Origin: Lysobacterales bacterium
GTDB lineage: Bacteria; Pseudomonadota; Gammaproteobacteria; Xanthomonadales; SZUA-5
Direction: 5' to 3'
NCBI GenBank assembly: GCA_019187485.1
Contig: JABAQR010000012.1
Coordinates: 1 to 64,000, forward strand
DNA: 64,000 bases
The notes beneath the pieces are model-generated. The model ran no database searches. It had not been told where the DNA came from and saw nothing but the letters and a program-made list of their open reading frames with translations. Positions 53,758 to 62,574 of the stretch are shown here, piece by piece (positions within the stretch are counted from its first letter, which is position 1; each line of letters begins with the position of its first letter). Position numbers and translations under genes: made by a program.

Positions 53758-55035
53758 TCAACGCACGCGGTCGATGACGACCTCGACGCGCCTGGCGGCG
53801 CGCCAGTCGAGCGCGGCGGACAGACCCTCGAGGTCACCGGGCTGCGGCGCGGCGTTGCCCGACTTGCTGATGCGCGCGCCAATCACGACGCGTGGGAACT
53901 GCGTCAGTGAAAGGCCCTGGACCATGCCCATGCTCTCGTCCAGGCGCAGCGCGACCGGGATCGCCGCGGCGGAGAGGCGCTGGATCGCGAGCGGCGCCGG
54001 CGGCCCCTGCTCGGCGCGCGCGTACACGTAGAGCACGTCGTCGGCGCCGACTTTGGTCGCGAGCGTGTCGGCGATGCGCACGCTGACCTCGATGCCGGCG
54101 GCCTCGCTGCGCGAGTCCGTCGGCGGCGTCGCAGATGCGCTCGCGGACGACGTCGCGTCGGCTTGCGCCAGCGCCTCCTTGCCGAGTCGCGAGCGCACGA
54201 TGTTCAACTGTGCGAGCACCGCCTGCTGCGCCTCGCTGCCGGGCTCCATCAGCTTCAGCAGACGTTCCCAGGTGGCTTCCGCCGTGTTCGGATCGTCGGC
54301 CTGTGCGCGCGCCAGACCTTTCAGAAACAGCGCGTTCTGGTGTTGCGGTTCGAGTTCCAGAGCGCGGTCCACCCAGCGTTCGGGCTGACCGCGGAGCGTA
54401 CGCGGATCGGCGGACAGACCCTTCGCTTCGGCGGCCTCGACCAGCAGGTCGGCGCTCTCCGGCAGCAGCGCCAGCGCACGCTCGTAAGCCTGCGCGGCGG
54501 AAGCGAAGTCCTCCATCGCCCGATGGGTGCGCGCCAGCAGTGCCCAGCCCTCGCCGTCCTGCGGGTTGTCGCGCAGTTTCTCGGCGAGGGTCTGCGCCGC
54601 CTGCGCCAGGCCCGGCGCGTTGCTCGTGGTCTCGCCGGCATGCTCGGGTGCGCTGGCGGCGGGGCCGGGCCCGGAGAAGCCGAGCGCATTCGGCGTGCCT
54701 ACCTGCTCGTACAGCAGCAGCGTCGCGATCGGGATGCCGAGCAGCAGCAGCACCGCGATCACGCGTGCGCTGCCCGACAGCGCCGGGCGCGCGCTTGCCG
54801 GCTGGTCGATCAGTTTGAGCGCCGCCGCCGACAGCGCCTGCTGGCGCGTCGCGAAATCGGCATCGCCGACCAGGCCCGCGGCGTGCGCGGATTTCAGGGC
54901 GTCGAGCTGCTCGCGCAGCAGCGCGGTCTGCGCGGCGACCGCACCGCTGCGTGAGGCGCGCAGCAGGGGCCAAAGCAGCAGCGCGAGCGCTGCCGCGACG
55001 GCGAGCGCCGCCAGGATCCAGAACAGCGTGCTCAC
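53758..55035 (-). CDS. ccmI: Cytochrome c biogenesis protein CcmI
   Basis: CcmI binds the C-terminus of apocytochrome c and hands it to the CcmFH ligase. The 425-residue product has an N-terminal membrane helix (about 4-24), a short cytoplasmic loop (RLLREQLDAL-type), a second helix (about 95-115) and periplasmic TPRs (about 145-270; GWALLARTHRAMEDFASAAQ). It ends in a beta-rich C-terminal domain (VLYVYARAEQGPPAPLAI) as in fused CycH. The GTG start overlaps the ccmH stop. Confidence 0.9.
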   Translation of the reverse strand: MSTLFWILAALAVAAALALLLWPLLRASRSGAVAAQTALLREQLDALKSAHAAGLVGDADFATRQQALSAAALKLIDQPASARPALSGSARVIAVLLLLGIPIATLLLYEQVGTPNALGFSGPGPAASAPEHAGETTSNAPGLAQAAQTLAEKLRDNPQDGEGWALLARTHRAMEDFASAAQAYERALALLPESADLLVEAAEAKGLSADPRTLRGQPERWVDRALELEPQHQNALFLKGLARAQADDPNTAEATWERLLKLMEPGSEAQQAVLAQLNIVRSRLGKEALAQADATSSASASATPPTDSRSEAAGIEVSVRIADTLATKVGADDVLYVYARAEQGPPAPLAIQRLSAAAIPVALRLDESMGMVQGLSLTQFPRVVIGARISKSGNAAPQPGDLEGLSAALDWRAARRVEVVIDRVR

Positions 55036-55469
55036 CAGTCCTCCTCGTCCCTGGGGGTGTCCGTGGCCGACGCCGCCGCTGGCCTGCGGCGGCCACGCAG
55101 ATGCAGCGCCAGCGCGATGCCACCGCCCGCAAGGATCACGAACGGGCCGAACCACAGCAGCCAGGTGTCGCGGCGGACTTCTGGCCGGTAGAGCACGAAA
55201 TCGCCGTAGCGCTCCACCAGGAAGGCCTTGATCTGCTCATCGCTGGCGCCCGCTCGCATCTGCTTGTGGATCTCCAGACGCAGGCCGCCGGCGACATTCG
55301 CGTCGGAATCGGCCAGGCTCTGGTTCTGGCATTGCAGGCAACGCAGTTCGCGCAGCAGGTGCTGGTAGCGCTGTTCCTGCGCGCGGTCGGTAAACTCGAG
55401 TGGTTCGATCGCGCCCAGCGCCGCGCTGGCGCCGAGCAGCAGCGCAAACATCCCACCACGCAGCCTCAT
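55032..55469 (-). CDS. ccmH: Cytochrome c maturation protein CcmH
   Basis: The 145-residue thiol-reducing protein has a signal anchor, the active-site motif ELRCLQCQNQS with C44 and C47, a three-helix bundle and a C-terminal membrane helix (about 105-125). It keeps apocytochrome CXXCH thiols reduced for heme ligation. This short form plus a separate CcmI is the usual split arrangement. Starts and stops overlap on both sides. Confidence 0.95.
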   Translation of the reverse strand: MRLRGGMFALLLGASAALGAIEPLEFTDRAQEQRYQHLLRELRCLQCQNQSLADSDANVAGGLRLEIHKQMRAGASDEQIKAFLVERYGDFVLYRPEVRRDTWLLWFGPFVILAGGGIALALHLRGRRRPAAASATDTPRDEEDW

Positions 55470-55993
55470 CGCTTGCGTCCTTGCAGCAGCGGCATCACGG
55501 TGTTCTCCATGTCCTCGACACTGAGTGCGCCGATGTGCTTGTAGAGGATCGTGCCATTGGCGTCGATCACGAAGCTCTCCGGTGCCGCGGTGACGCCGAA
55601 GTCGATGCCGATGCGACCAGAGGGGTCGTGCAGGATCTGCGCGTAGGGATCGCCGTACTGTTGCAGCCAGGCGAGCCCGTCCTCGGACTCGTCCTTCCAG
55701 TGGAGGCCCACCAGACGCAGGCCGCGTTCGCGCACGTACCGTGCCAGGATCGGGTGCTCGATGCGGCAGGTCGGGCACCAGCTGGCGAACACGTTCAGCA
55801 GGAAGGGCTTGCCGAGCAGCGAGGCGCGGTCGTGCTGCACGCCGGGGTCGCGCAGCTCGGGTGCGCTGAATTGCGGCGCGGGGCGTCCGATGAGCACCGA
55901 GGGCAGCACCCGCGGATCCTTGCCGATGCCGCTCCACAGCAGCAGCACGATCGCCGCGAACACCAGCAAGGGGATCGCCGCGCGCGGGTTCAT
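55466..55993 (-). CDS. ccmG: Thiol:disulfide interchange protein CcmG/DsbE
   Basis: This 175-residue membrane-anchored thioredoxin-like protein has an N-terminal helix (about 7-23), the redox motif W72-C73-P-T-C76 in FASWCPTCRIEHP and the cis-Pro region GVTAAPESFVID. It reduces apocytochrome c or CcmH in the periplasm. It overlaps ccmF and ccmH by ATGA. Confidence 0.95.
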   Translation of the reverse strand: MNPRAAIPLLVFAAIVLLLWSGIGKDPRVLPSVLIGRPAPQFSAPELRDPGVQHDRASLLGKPFLLNVFASWCPTCRIEHPILARYVRERGLRLVGLHWKDESEDGLAWLQQYGDPYAQILHDPSGRIGIDFGVTAAPESFVIDANGTILYKHIGALSVEDMENTVMPLLQGRKR

Positions 55994-57981
55994 GCGCTCT
56001 CCGCCGCGGCGCGTGCGGCTGGTGACAGCGTTTCGCCGGCCTCGGTGGCGACCGGTTCGCGCGCGGCGAAGGCTCGTCGCAGCCGTCTTTCGCCGGCTGC
56101 GACGAAGCCGCCGAGCATCATCAGCAGCGCGCCCAGCCAGATCCAGCGGACCAGTGGCTTGTAGTACAGGCGCACCGCCCAGGCCGCGCCGCCGTCGAGC
56201 GGCTCGCCCATCGCGATGTAGAAATCGGCGAAGAAGCCCGGCGTGATCGCGGCTTCGGTCATCACCTGGCCGCGCAGGTATTGGCGCTTCTGCGGGTGGC
56301 GCTCGGCGATGAGTTCGCCATTCTTGCGAATCTCGAACACGCCCTCGTCGGCGATGAAGTTCGGGCCCTGGTGGTGGCGCTGGTCGACGAAACGCACCTC
56401 GTGGCCGGCCACCTCGACGCTGTCGCCGGGTTTCATGCGCAGGTCGCGCTCGACGTTCAGCGACTCGGTGACCAGCACGCCGACCACGAACATGCCGACC
56501 CCGAAGTGCGCGAGGCTCATGCCGAGCATCTCGGCGGTGAGGCGCCTGCCTGGCGGCGCGCTGCGCACACGCCTGAACACGAAGTGGAGCGTGCCCAGCA
56601 TCACCCAGGCACCGGCGAGGATTCCGGCCACGCGCGTCAGCGGAATCTCGCGGAAAAAGATCCAGGCCAGCGCTGCCAAGACCGCCGCCAGGGCGAGCGC
56701 GCCGCGCAGCGTCCGCAGCACGGCGGATGCGGAATCGCCCTTCCAGCGCGTCAGCGGCCCGAGCGGGACCAGCAGCACCAGCGGCGCCATCAGCACGAAG
56801 AACATCAGTCCGAAGTAGGGCGGTCCAACCGAAATCTTGCCCCAGCCGAAGAGCTCGGCAACCAGTGGATACAGCGTTCCGATCAGCACCATCGCGCAGG
56901 CGGTGGCGAGCAGGATGTTGTTCGTCAGCAACAGGCTCTCGCGCGAGTAGAGCGCGACGGGCGGTGCCGCCTGGATGCGCGGCGCGCGCATGGCGTACAA
57001 GCTGAGCGCGCCTCCCGCGACGATGCCGAGGAAGATCAGGACGAAGGTGCCGCGTGCCGGGTCGCTGGTGAAGGCGTGCACGCTGGTGAGCACGCCCGAG
57101 CGCACCAGGAAGGCGCCGAGCAGGCTCAGCGAGAATGCGGCGATCGCCAGCAGCAGGGTCCAGGCCGCGAAAGTGCCGCGCTTTTCGGTCACCGCCTGCG
57201 AGTGAATCAGCGCGGTGCCGACCAGCCAGGGCATGAAGGAGGCGTTCTCGACCGGATCCCAGAACCACCAGCCGCCCCAGCCGAGCTCGTAGTAGGCCCA
57301 CCAACTGCCAAGCGCGATGCCAAGGGTCAGGAAGCTCCAGGCCACGTTGGTCCAGGGCCGCGACCAGCGCACCCATTCGCGGTCTACGCGGCCGTCCAGC
57401 AGCGCCGCGACGGCGAAGGCGAAGGCCACCGCGAAGCCGACATAGCCCACGTACAGCATCGGCGGGTGCACGATCATGCCGAAGTCCTGCAGCAGCGGGT
57501 TCAGGTCGTTGCCGTCGGCGAGTGGCGGCACATGCCGTTCGAAGGGGTTGCTGGTGAACAGCGAAAAACCGATGAAACCGGCCGAGAGCGCGCCCATGGT
57601 CGCCAGCGCGCGCGCCATGAAGCGTTCCGGCAGTTTGCGGCCGAGCACCGCCAGCGTCACCGTCCATACGCTCAGGATCAGCACCCACAGCAGCAACGAG
57701 CCTTCGTGCGCGCCCCACACGGCGGTGAAGCGGTAATGCTCGGGCAGCATCAGGTTGGAGTTTTGCGCAACGTAGGCGATCGAAAAGTCCTGGTGGACGA
57801 AACCCAGGGTCAGGATGGCGTAGGCGCCCGCCACAAACACGAAAACGCCGCAGGCCGCCGGTCGCGCCAGCCGCATCAGCGCCGGATCGTTCAGATGTGC
57901 GCCGAGCATCGGCACCAAGGCCTGTGTGGCCGCCAGCAGCAGGGCGAGGATCAGGAACATCTGGCCGAGTTCCGGCATCAT
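55990..57981 (-). CDS. ccmF: Heme lyase subunit CcmF
   Basis: The 663-residue polytopic protein is the core of the heme-apocytochrome ligase. It has about 14-15 membrane helices and the tryptophan-rich heme-handling motif GWGGWWFWDPVENASFMPWL (about 235-255). Conserved histidines flank the WWD region, and a large periplasmic loop (about 510-610) follows. The length is typical. Overlaps with ccmE and ccmG show tight translational coupling. Confidence 0.96.
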   Translation of the reverse strand: MMPELGQMFLILALLLAATQALVPMLGAHLNDPALMRLARPAACGVFVFVAGAYAILTLGFVHQDFSIAYVAQNSNLMLPEHYRFTAVWGAHEGSLLLWVLILSVWTVTLAVLGRKLPERFMARALATMGALSAGFIGFSLFTSNPFERHVPPLADGNDLNPLLQDFGMIVHPPMLYVGYVGFAVAFAFAVAALLDGRVDREWVRWSRPWTNVAWSFLTLGIALGSWWAYYELGWGGWWFWDPVENASFMPWLVGTALIHSQAVTEKRGTFAAWTLLLAIAAFSLSLLGAFLVRSGVLTSVHAFTSDPARGTFVLIFLGIVAGGALSLYAMRAPRIQAAPPVALYSRESLLLTNNILLATACAMVLIGTLYPLVAELFGWGKISVGPPYFGLMFFVLMAPLVLLVPLGPLTRWKGDSASAVLRTLRGALALAAVLAALAWIFFREIPLTRVAGILAGAWVMLGTLHFVFRRVRSAPPGRRLTAEMLGMSLAHFGVGMFVVGVLVTESLNVERDLRMKPGDSVEVAGHEVRFVDQRHHQGPNFIADEGVFEIRKNGELIAERHPQKRQYLRGQVMTEAAITPGFFADFYIAMGEPLDGGAAWAVRLYYKPLVRWIWLGALLMMLGGFVAAGERRLRRAFAAREPVATEAGETLSPAARAAAESA

Positions 57982-58448
57982 GGTCGCGGTTCCTGCGTCG
58001 GCGCGGCGCCATCGGCCGCCTTTTGCGCCTTGCCCTTCGCGATCGCCTCGGCGACTTCCCGCGGCATGTAGTTCTCGTCGTGCTTGGCCAGCACCTCGCT
58101 GGCCACGAACACGCCGCCCTTCAGGGTGCCGCTCGCGATCACGCTTTGTCCTTCCTTGAAGAGATCGGGGAGGATGCCCTCGTATTCGACCGGCAGTTCC
58201 CGGAAGCGGTCGGTGATCACGAAGTGCGCCTTCAGCGTATCGCCGTCGCGACGCGAGGAGCCTTCCAGCACCACGCCGCCGAGGCGGAAGCTGCGGCCTT
58301 CCGGCGCGCTGCCGGCGAGCACCTCGCTCGGGCTGTAGAAGTGGTTGACGTTCTCTTGCAGCGCGAACAATGCGAGCGTGGTGGCGGCGCCGATGCCGAC
58401 GACCAGGCCGAGGATCAGCAGCAGACGACGTTTTCTCAGCGGGTGCAT
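57978..58448 (-). CDS. ccmE: Heme chaperone CcmE
   Basis: CcmE receives heme from CcmABCD and binds it covalently before passing it to CcmF. The 156-residue product has an N-terminal anchor (about 9-30), an OB-fold and the heme-attachment motif AKHDENYMP with H123 and Y127. A flexible Ala/Pro-rich tail follows. Typical length. It overlaps the ccmF start. Confidence 0.96.
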   Translation of the reverse strand: MHPLRKRRLLLILGLVVGIGAATTLALFALQENVNHFYSPSEVLAGSAPEGRSFRLGGVVLEGSSRRDGDTLKAHFVITDRFRELPVEYEGILPDLFKEGQSVIASGTLKGGVFVASEVLAKHDENYMPREVAEAIAKGKAQKAADGAAPTQEPRP

Positions 58449-58536
58449 CCAGGGTGCTCCGGAAAAGATTGCGGGCGTGGCGCGACCGGGAAGTCCCGAC
58501 GGCGCGCGTGGGGCGTGGAGCCGCTGCCGTGACGGC

Positions 58537-58704
58537 TCATCGTGCGTCCGCCCGTTCGCGTCGCAGCCGCGCGCGGATCTGCGAGCGCAACCTGCGCTGG
58601 CGCAGCCATGGTGGCAGCAGGTCGGCCAATACCAGCGCGAAGGTAACCGCCAGCGACAACGCGATGAAGCCCCAGTGACCCTGCGCTTCCAGCCAGGCGA
58701 GCAT
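58537..58704 (-). CDS. ccmD: Small membrane protein CcmD
   Basis: This 55-residue protein has one membrane helix (about 12-32, WGFIALSLAVTFALVLADLL) and a basic tail (RQRRLRSQIRARLRRER), the standard CcmD layout. It helps release heme-bound CcmE from CcmABC. Its ATG overlaps the ccmC stop (TGATG). It is easily missed because it is so short. Confidence 0.9.
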   Translation of the reverse strand: MLAWLEAQGHWGFIALSLAVTFALVLADLLPPWLRQRRLRSQIRARLRRERADAR

Positions 58705-59453
58705 CAGGTGGCTCCGGTGACGGCGTCGCGCGCCCACTGCTTGGCGCGCTCCTGCTCCAGCAGCAGGCCACGCGTGCGCAGCAGCACGGCGAAGGCGAAA
58801 TACAGTTTGGTGGCGAGCGCCATGACCAGCAGCGGCCAGACCATCGAGGCGTCGATGCTGCTCTGGCCGAAGATGCGCACGGTCTCGCCCTGGTGCAGCG
58901 TGTTCCACCACTTCACGGAGAAGTGGATGATCGGCACGTTGACCACCCCGACCAGCGCCAGCACCGCCGCCGCACGCGCTCCCTGGCGCACGTCGTCGTA
59001 GGCGGACGCCAGCCCGATCACGCCGAAATACAGGAACAGCAGCACCAGTTCGCTGGTCAGGCGCGCGTCCCACACCCAGTAGGCGCCCCAGGTCGGCTTC
59101 CCCCAGAGCATGCCGGTGATGAGGGTGATCGCGGTGAACATCGCGCCGACCGGCGCGCAGGCCAGCAGCAGCAGTTCCGACAGCTTGATCCGCCAGATCA
59201 ACGCGATCGTGCCGTTCACCGCGAGCACGACGTAGACGAACAGACTCATCCACGCGCACGGAACGTGGATGTAGATGATCCGGAAGCTGTCGCCCTGGAG
59301 GTAGTCGGCCGGCGCGCGCACCATCCCGAGGTACAGCCCCAGCGCGCCGAGCAGCAGCGCGCTCCAGCCGAACCACGGCATCCAGCGGCCGGCGAAGCGG
59401 TAGAAGTAGGGTGGCGAACCGAGTTGGTGGAACCAGCGCAGCACGGGGTTCAT
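58704..59453 (-). CDS. ccmC: Heme exporter subunit CcmC
   Basis: The 249-residue six-helix protein has the tryptophan-rich heme motif WGAYWVWDARLTSELVLLFL near 120-140 and flanking histidines (IIYIHVPCAW, PIIHFSVKWWNTLHQ). CcmC loads heme onto CcmE. The MNPVLRWFHQLGSP start (59453) matches the family and overlaps the ccmB stop by ATGA. Confidence 0.95.
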   Translation of the reverse strand: MNPVLRWFHQLGSPPYFYRFAGRWMPWFGWSALLLGALGLYLGMVRAPADYLQGDSFRIIYIHVPCAWMSLFVYVVLAVNGTIALIWRIKLSELLLLACAPVGAMFTAITLITGMLWGKPTWGAYWVWDARLTSELVLLFLYFGVIGLASAYDDVRQGARAAAVLALVGVVNVPIIHFSVKWWNTLHQGETVRIFGQSSIDASMVWPLLVMALATKLYFAFAVLLRTRGLLLEQERAKQWARDAVTGAT

Positions 59454-60133
59454 GGCGGATTGTCCGATCCTATGCGCAGCCCCGCCGCGGCGGCCGGTGG
59501 CGCCAGCGTGCACAGCAGCACGGTTTGCGCCGCCAGCAGCAGCAGCGCACCTTTCGGCGACTCGCCGAGGCGCACCGCGTCCACCGCGCCGCTGCCGAAG
59601 ATCAGCAGCGGCAGGTACAGCGGCATCACGATCAAGGCCAGCAAAATACCACTGCGGCGCAGGCGTGCCGTCAAGGCCGCGGCAACGAGGCCAATCTGGG
59701 TGGCGCCGAGGGTGCCGATGGCAAGCGCCGCCAGCATCACCGGCAGCAGGTCCACGGGCAGGTTCAACAGCATCGCCAGCAGCGGGGTCGACAGTGTCAG
59801 ACCGAGACCGTACAGCAGCCAGTGCGCGATCGCCTTGGCGTACATCAATCCGACCATCGAGGTCGCACCGCCGAGCCAGCCGTCCAGCGTGCCGTCCTCG
59901 ACATCCGGGCGGAACAGGCCATCGAGGCTGAGGAAGCCCGCGAGCAGCACGGTCACCCAGATCACCGGCGCCGACACCGGCGCCAGCCGCTCCGGCGTAC
60001 CCCCGAGCGCGATCCCGAACAGCAGCACCACCAGCGTCGCGAAACCCAACGGCAACAGCAGGTCCGCGCGTCGCCGGAAGGCCAGCTTGAGGTCGCGTGC
60101 GAGCAGGGCGCGGTAGGGGCGCAGTGCGGTCAT
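59450..60133 (-). CDS. ccmB: Heme exporter subunit CcmB
   Basis: The 227-residue six-helix membrane protein opens with RALLARDLKLAFRRRADLLL and contains LFRPDVEDGTLD, both diagnostic of CcmB. With CcmA it forms an ABC module that frees holo-CcmE. It is separated from ccmA by about 230 bp holding a G-rich inverted repeat, the only large gap in the operon. Confidence 0.94.
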   Translation of the reverse strand: MTALRPYRALLARDLKLAFRRRADLLLPLGFATLVVLLFGIALGGTPERLAPVSAPVIWVTVLLAGFLSLDGLFRPDVEDGTLDGWLGGATSMVGLMYAKAIAHWLLYGLGLTLSTPLLAMLLNLPVDLLPVMLAALAIGTLGATQIGLVAAALTARLRRSGILLALIVMPLYLPLLIFGSGAVDAVRLGESPKGALLLLAAQTVLLCTLAPPAAAAGLRIGSDNPP

Positions 60134-60172
60134 GCTCTGGCTCCGCGCCGGTTGAGGAATCTCAGGGGCAGG

Positions 60173-60319
60173 GCAGGAGCGGGGTTGGGGGCTGGGGGCT
60201 GGGGCGCGCTGCCCGGGAAGCGCGAGTGGTTGTTGTGCCCTGCGCATGCCTGGTGGCGACCGAATCCGGCAAGATCTCGCGCACACGCCCCAGCCCCCAG
60301 CCCCCAGCCCCGCTCCTGC
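60173..60319. repeat. G-rich inverted repeat inside the ccm operon
   Basis: Two 34-bp arms (60173-60206 and 60286-60319) are complementary with a single mismatch, separated by 79 bp. The left arm on the plus strand reads G4-TT-G5-CT-G5-CT-G4, a canonical four-tract G-quadruplex motif; the mRNA strand carries G4 in the other arm. It lies between ccmA and ccmB and shares sequence with the repeats at 21451-21771. Confidence 0.8.
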
Positions 60320-60362
60320 TCCCCGCGGCAGCCCACCACGACGGCCAATGGCACCACAGCGC

Positions 60363-61013
60363 TCACCGCACCCGCTCCAGCCGCACCGTGTGCGCCGGCA
60401 GGTGCACGGGCAGCACGCCGTGGCTGGTCAACATCGCGCCGCCGCCCTGCGCGAGGTGTTTTTCCAGCAGTCGCTCGACCAGCGTCATGCCTTGCGCATC
60501 GAGGTTCGCGAAGGGCTCGTCCAACAGCCACAGCGGGCGTCGGCTGGCGGCGAGACGGGCGAGCGCGGCGCGCTTGCGCTGGCCGGCCGACAGCGCGCGC
60601 GCCGGGGTGTCCTCGTAGCCGGCCAGGCCGAGCGATTCGCACAGCGCATCGACGTTTCCGGGCTCGGCGTCGCCGGCGATCGCGAGGCTCGCACAGAGAT
60701 TTTCGCGCACCGACAGATCGCCCTTCAGCGCCAGCAGGTGGCCCAACCAGATCGCGCCGGCATTCAGCGCGTGGCGCTCGTGCAGCACGTCCGCGCCGCG
60801 GAAGCGCAGGCTGTCCGCCTGCAGTGGGTGCAGCCCGAGCAGCGCCCGCAGCAGGGTGGTCTTGCCGGCGCCGTTGCGACCCTCCAGCACCAGCAGGCGA
60901 CCGCACGCCAGATCGAAGTCGATCGCCCGGAACAGCGCTTCTTCCTCGCGCAGGCAGCTCAATGCGCGCGCCTGCAACAGTGGCGGGTTTGCGGCGGGGT
61001 GCGGATCGGACAC
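60363..61013 (-). CDS. ccmA: Heme exporter ATP-binding subunit CcmA
   Basis: This 216-residue ABC ATPase has Walker A EGRNGAGKTTLLRALLGL, the signature LSAGQRKRAALARL and Walker B PLWLLDEPF. The short length and the GLHPLQADSLRFRG region are typical of CcmA. It begins with GTG directly after the TGA of the DUF3293 gene and is first in the ccmABCDEFGHI order. Confidence 0.94.
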   Translation of the reverse strand: MSDPHPAANPPLLQARALSCLREEEALFRAIDFDLACGRLLVLEGRNGAGKTTLLRALLGLHPLQADSLRFRGADVLHERHALNAGAIWLGHLLALKGDLSVRENLCASLAIAGDAEPGNVDALCESLGLAGYEDTPARALSAGQRKRAALARLAASRRPLWLLDEPFANLDAQGMTLVERLLEKHLAQGGGAMLTSHGVLPVHLPAHTVRLERVR

Positions 61014-61490
61014 TCAGGTGGGTTCGGGCGGGTCGGGCGGGTCGCATCCTACCCACTGCAATCGCACATTGGCCACGACGGCCGGCAAAGCCGACGCCGG
61101 GTCGACGTACAGGCGCAGCACCGGCGGCGGCCCCGGCAGCCAGACCGCGTTCTGGCGGTAGCGTCGCGCGAGCGCGTCGACGATTGCCAGCCTCGCATGC
61201 AGCAGCACGCTGGCCTCGATCCAACTGGCGTCCGGCGCCCGCCCGCGGGCCGGCCAGTGTGCGATATGGGCCGCGCGCAGTTCGGCGCAGAGCGCCTGAT
61301 GGCGAATGCGGTTCGCGCGCGCGTCCAGCTCGCGCGAGGCTGGGTTGCAGGCGCTCAGCAGCGCCGGGACGACGGCCGTGGAGCTTGCCTGCGCCAGGCG
61401 GCAATCGATCCAGCGTCCGTCGCGACAGAACTCGTAGTGCGCGTTGGCGTAGGCATGCAGCAGCGTGGCGGACAAGTGATCGCGGGACAT
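61014..61490 (-). CDS. DUF3293-family protein
   Basis: The 158-residue product contains the DUF3293 pattern: LSACNPASRELDARANRIRH followed by a helical region and WIEASVLLHARLAIVDALAR near the C-terminus. The family is small, cytoplasmic and without known function. ATG 61490 (MSRDHLSATL) is preferred; a start at 61559 would overlap the divergent MOSC gene. It abuts ccmA (TGA then GTG), so it may be the first gene of the ccm transcript. Confidence 0.7.
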   Translation of the reverse strand: MSRDHLSATLLHAYANAHYEFCRDGRWIDCRLAQASSTAVVPALLSACNPASRELDARANRIRHQALCAELRAAHIAHWPARGRAPDASWIEASVLLHARLAIVDALARRYRQNAVWLPGPPPVLRLYVDPASALPAVVANVRLQWVGCDPPDPPEPT

Positions 61491-61557
61491 TCCGGGGAAT
61501 GGTCGTGGCTGGGCGGACGCCGCAGAATGCGCGCGACCCAGGCTTGCGACCACCCAC

Positions 61558-62361
61558 ATGGACGCTCACCTCGCCGCGATCGCTGTATACCCGTTGAAAT
61601 CGGGTGCTGGACTGGCGCTGGATGCCGCCGAGGTCGGGGCACGCGGGCTCGCCGGTGATCGCTGCTGGATGCTGGTCGATGCCGAGGGACATTTCATCAC
61701 CGGCCGCCAGTGCCCGCGGCTGACCCTGCTGCGGGCGCGCACCCTGGTCGATGGCGGCCTGGAAGTGACCGGCCGCGACGGCCAGACTCTGCGCGTGCCC
61801 AGGCCCGATGGCGTTCAGCGCCTGCGCAGCGCGGTCTGGAGCGACCCGGTCGACGCCGCGGATGCCGGCGACGCTGCCGCGCTGTGGTTCAGCAATGTGC
61901 TCGAGCAACCCGTTCGCCTGCTGCACGCCGATGCCGCGATGCGCCGGCCGCTGGATGGCGACTACGCACGCGCGGGCGACGAGACCGCCTTCGCCGACGG
62001 CTACCCGCTGCTGCTGCTCTCGCGCGCCGCCTGCGAGGCCTTGTCGGCGCGGGTCGGCCGCGATCTCGGCTGGCGCCGGTTTCGCCCGAACCTGCTGATC
62101 GATGGAGTCCCGTCGCACGCCGAGGACGGCTGGAAGCGGGTGCGCGTCGGACCCGTCGAGTTCGAGGTGGTCAAACCCTGCGTGCGCTGCGTGTTCACCA
62201 CCATCGATCCCGACAGCGGCCTCGCCGAGGCCGATGGCGAGCCCCTGCGCACCCTGAAAACCTACCGGCGCGGCCAGCGTGGCATCACTTTCGGTCAGAA
62301 CCTGGTCCCGCGCGGCCGCGGGAGCGTGCGCGTCGGCGATCCGGTGGAAGTGCTGGGGTAG
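61558..62361 (+). CDS. MOSC-domain protein (YcbX-like, no ferredoxin domain)
   Basis: The 267-residue product has an N-terminal MOSC_N beta-barrel (AIAVYPLKSGAGLALDAAEV, GLAGDRCWMLVD) and a C-terminal MOSC domain with the molybdenum-binding cysteine in KPCVRCVFTTIDPDSG. YcbX-type proteins carry the molybdenum cofactor and reduce N-hydroxylated bases with an electron donor. The 2Fe-2S ferredoxin tail of E. coli YcbX is absent, so a separate donor is needed. Confidence 0.88.
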   Translation: MDAHLAAIAVYPLKSGAGLALDAAEVGARGLAGDRCWMLVDAEGHFITGRQCPRLTLLRARTLVDGGLEVTGRDGQTLRVPRPDGVQRLRSAVWSDPVDAADAGDAAALWFSNVLEQPVRLLHADAAMRRPLDGDYARAGDETAFADGYPLLLLSRAACEALSARVGRDLGWRRFRPNLLIDGVPSHAEDGWKRVRVGPVEFEVVKPCVRCVFTTIDPDSGLAEADGEPLRTLKTYRRGQRGITFGQNLVPRGRGSVRVGDPVEVLG

Positions 62362-62392
62362 CCGCGGCGCACGGCGAACGGCAAACAGCGGT

Positions 62393-62413
62393 GGTGCGGG
62401 AGCGCCGCCCTCC
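62393..62413. repeat. Copy of the dispersed REP-like 21-bp repeat
   Basis: This 21-bp block, starting GGTGCGGGAGCGCC, is identical to 5277-5297. It lies 32 bp after the MOSC stop and upstream of the GMC oxidoreductase gene. Confidence 0.65.
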
Positions 62414-62489
62414 GGGTTGGCCGACAGCGCCGAGCAACTGCTCTATCGCCGCTCCCAACAATCCGGACCGCGAGCCGGACCTGCTTCGG

Positions 62490-62514
62490 TTGCATGCTGC
62501 GGTGCAGCATGCAA
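62490..62514. promoter_or_regulatory. TTGCATGCTGC-GGT-GCAGCATGCAA palindrome before the GMC gene
   Basis: A perfect 11-bp inverted repeat around GGT ends 60 bp before the GMC oxidoreductase GTG. The inner CTGC-GGT-GCAG is the same core as at 7460-7470 and fits a PhaR-type TGC-N3-GCA operator. It might equally be the stem of a transcript hairpin. Confidence 0.4.
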
Positions 62515-62574
62515 GTCCCTGATGCACAAGGCCGAATCGCGACCCGAAGCTGCGCCCCCGAGGCGGGAGTTGCT

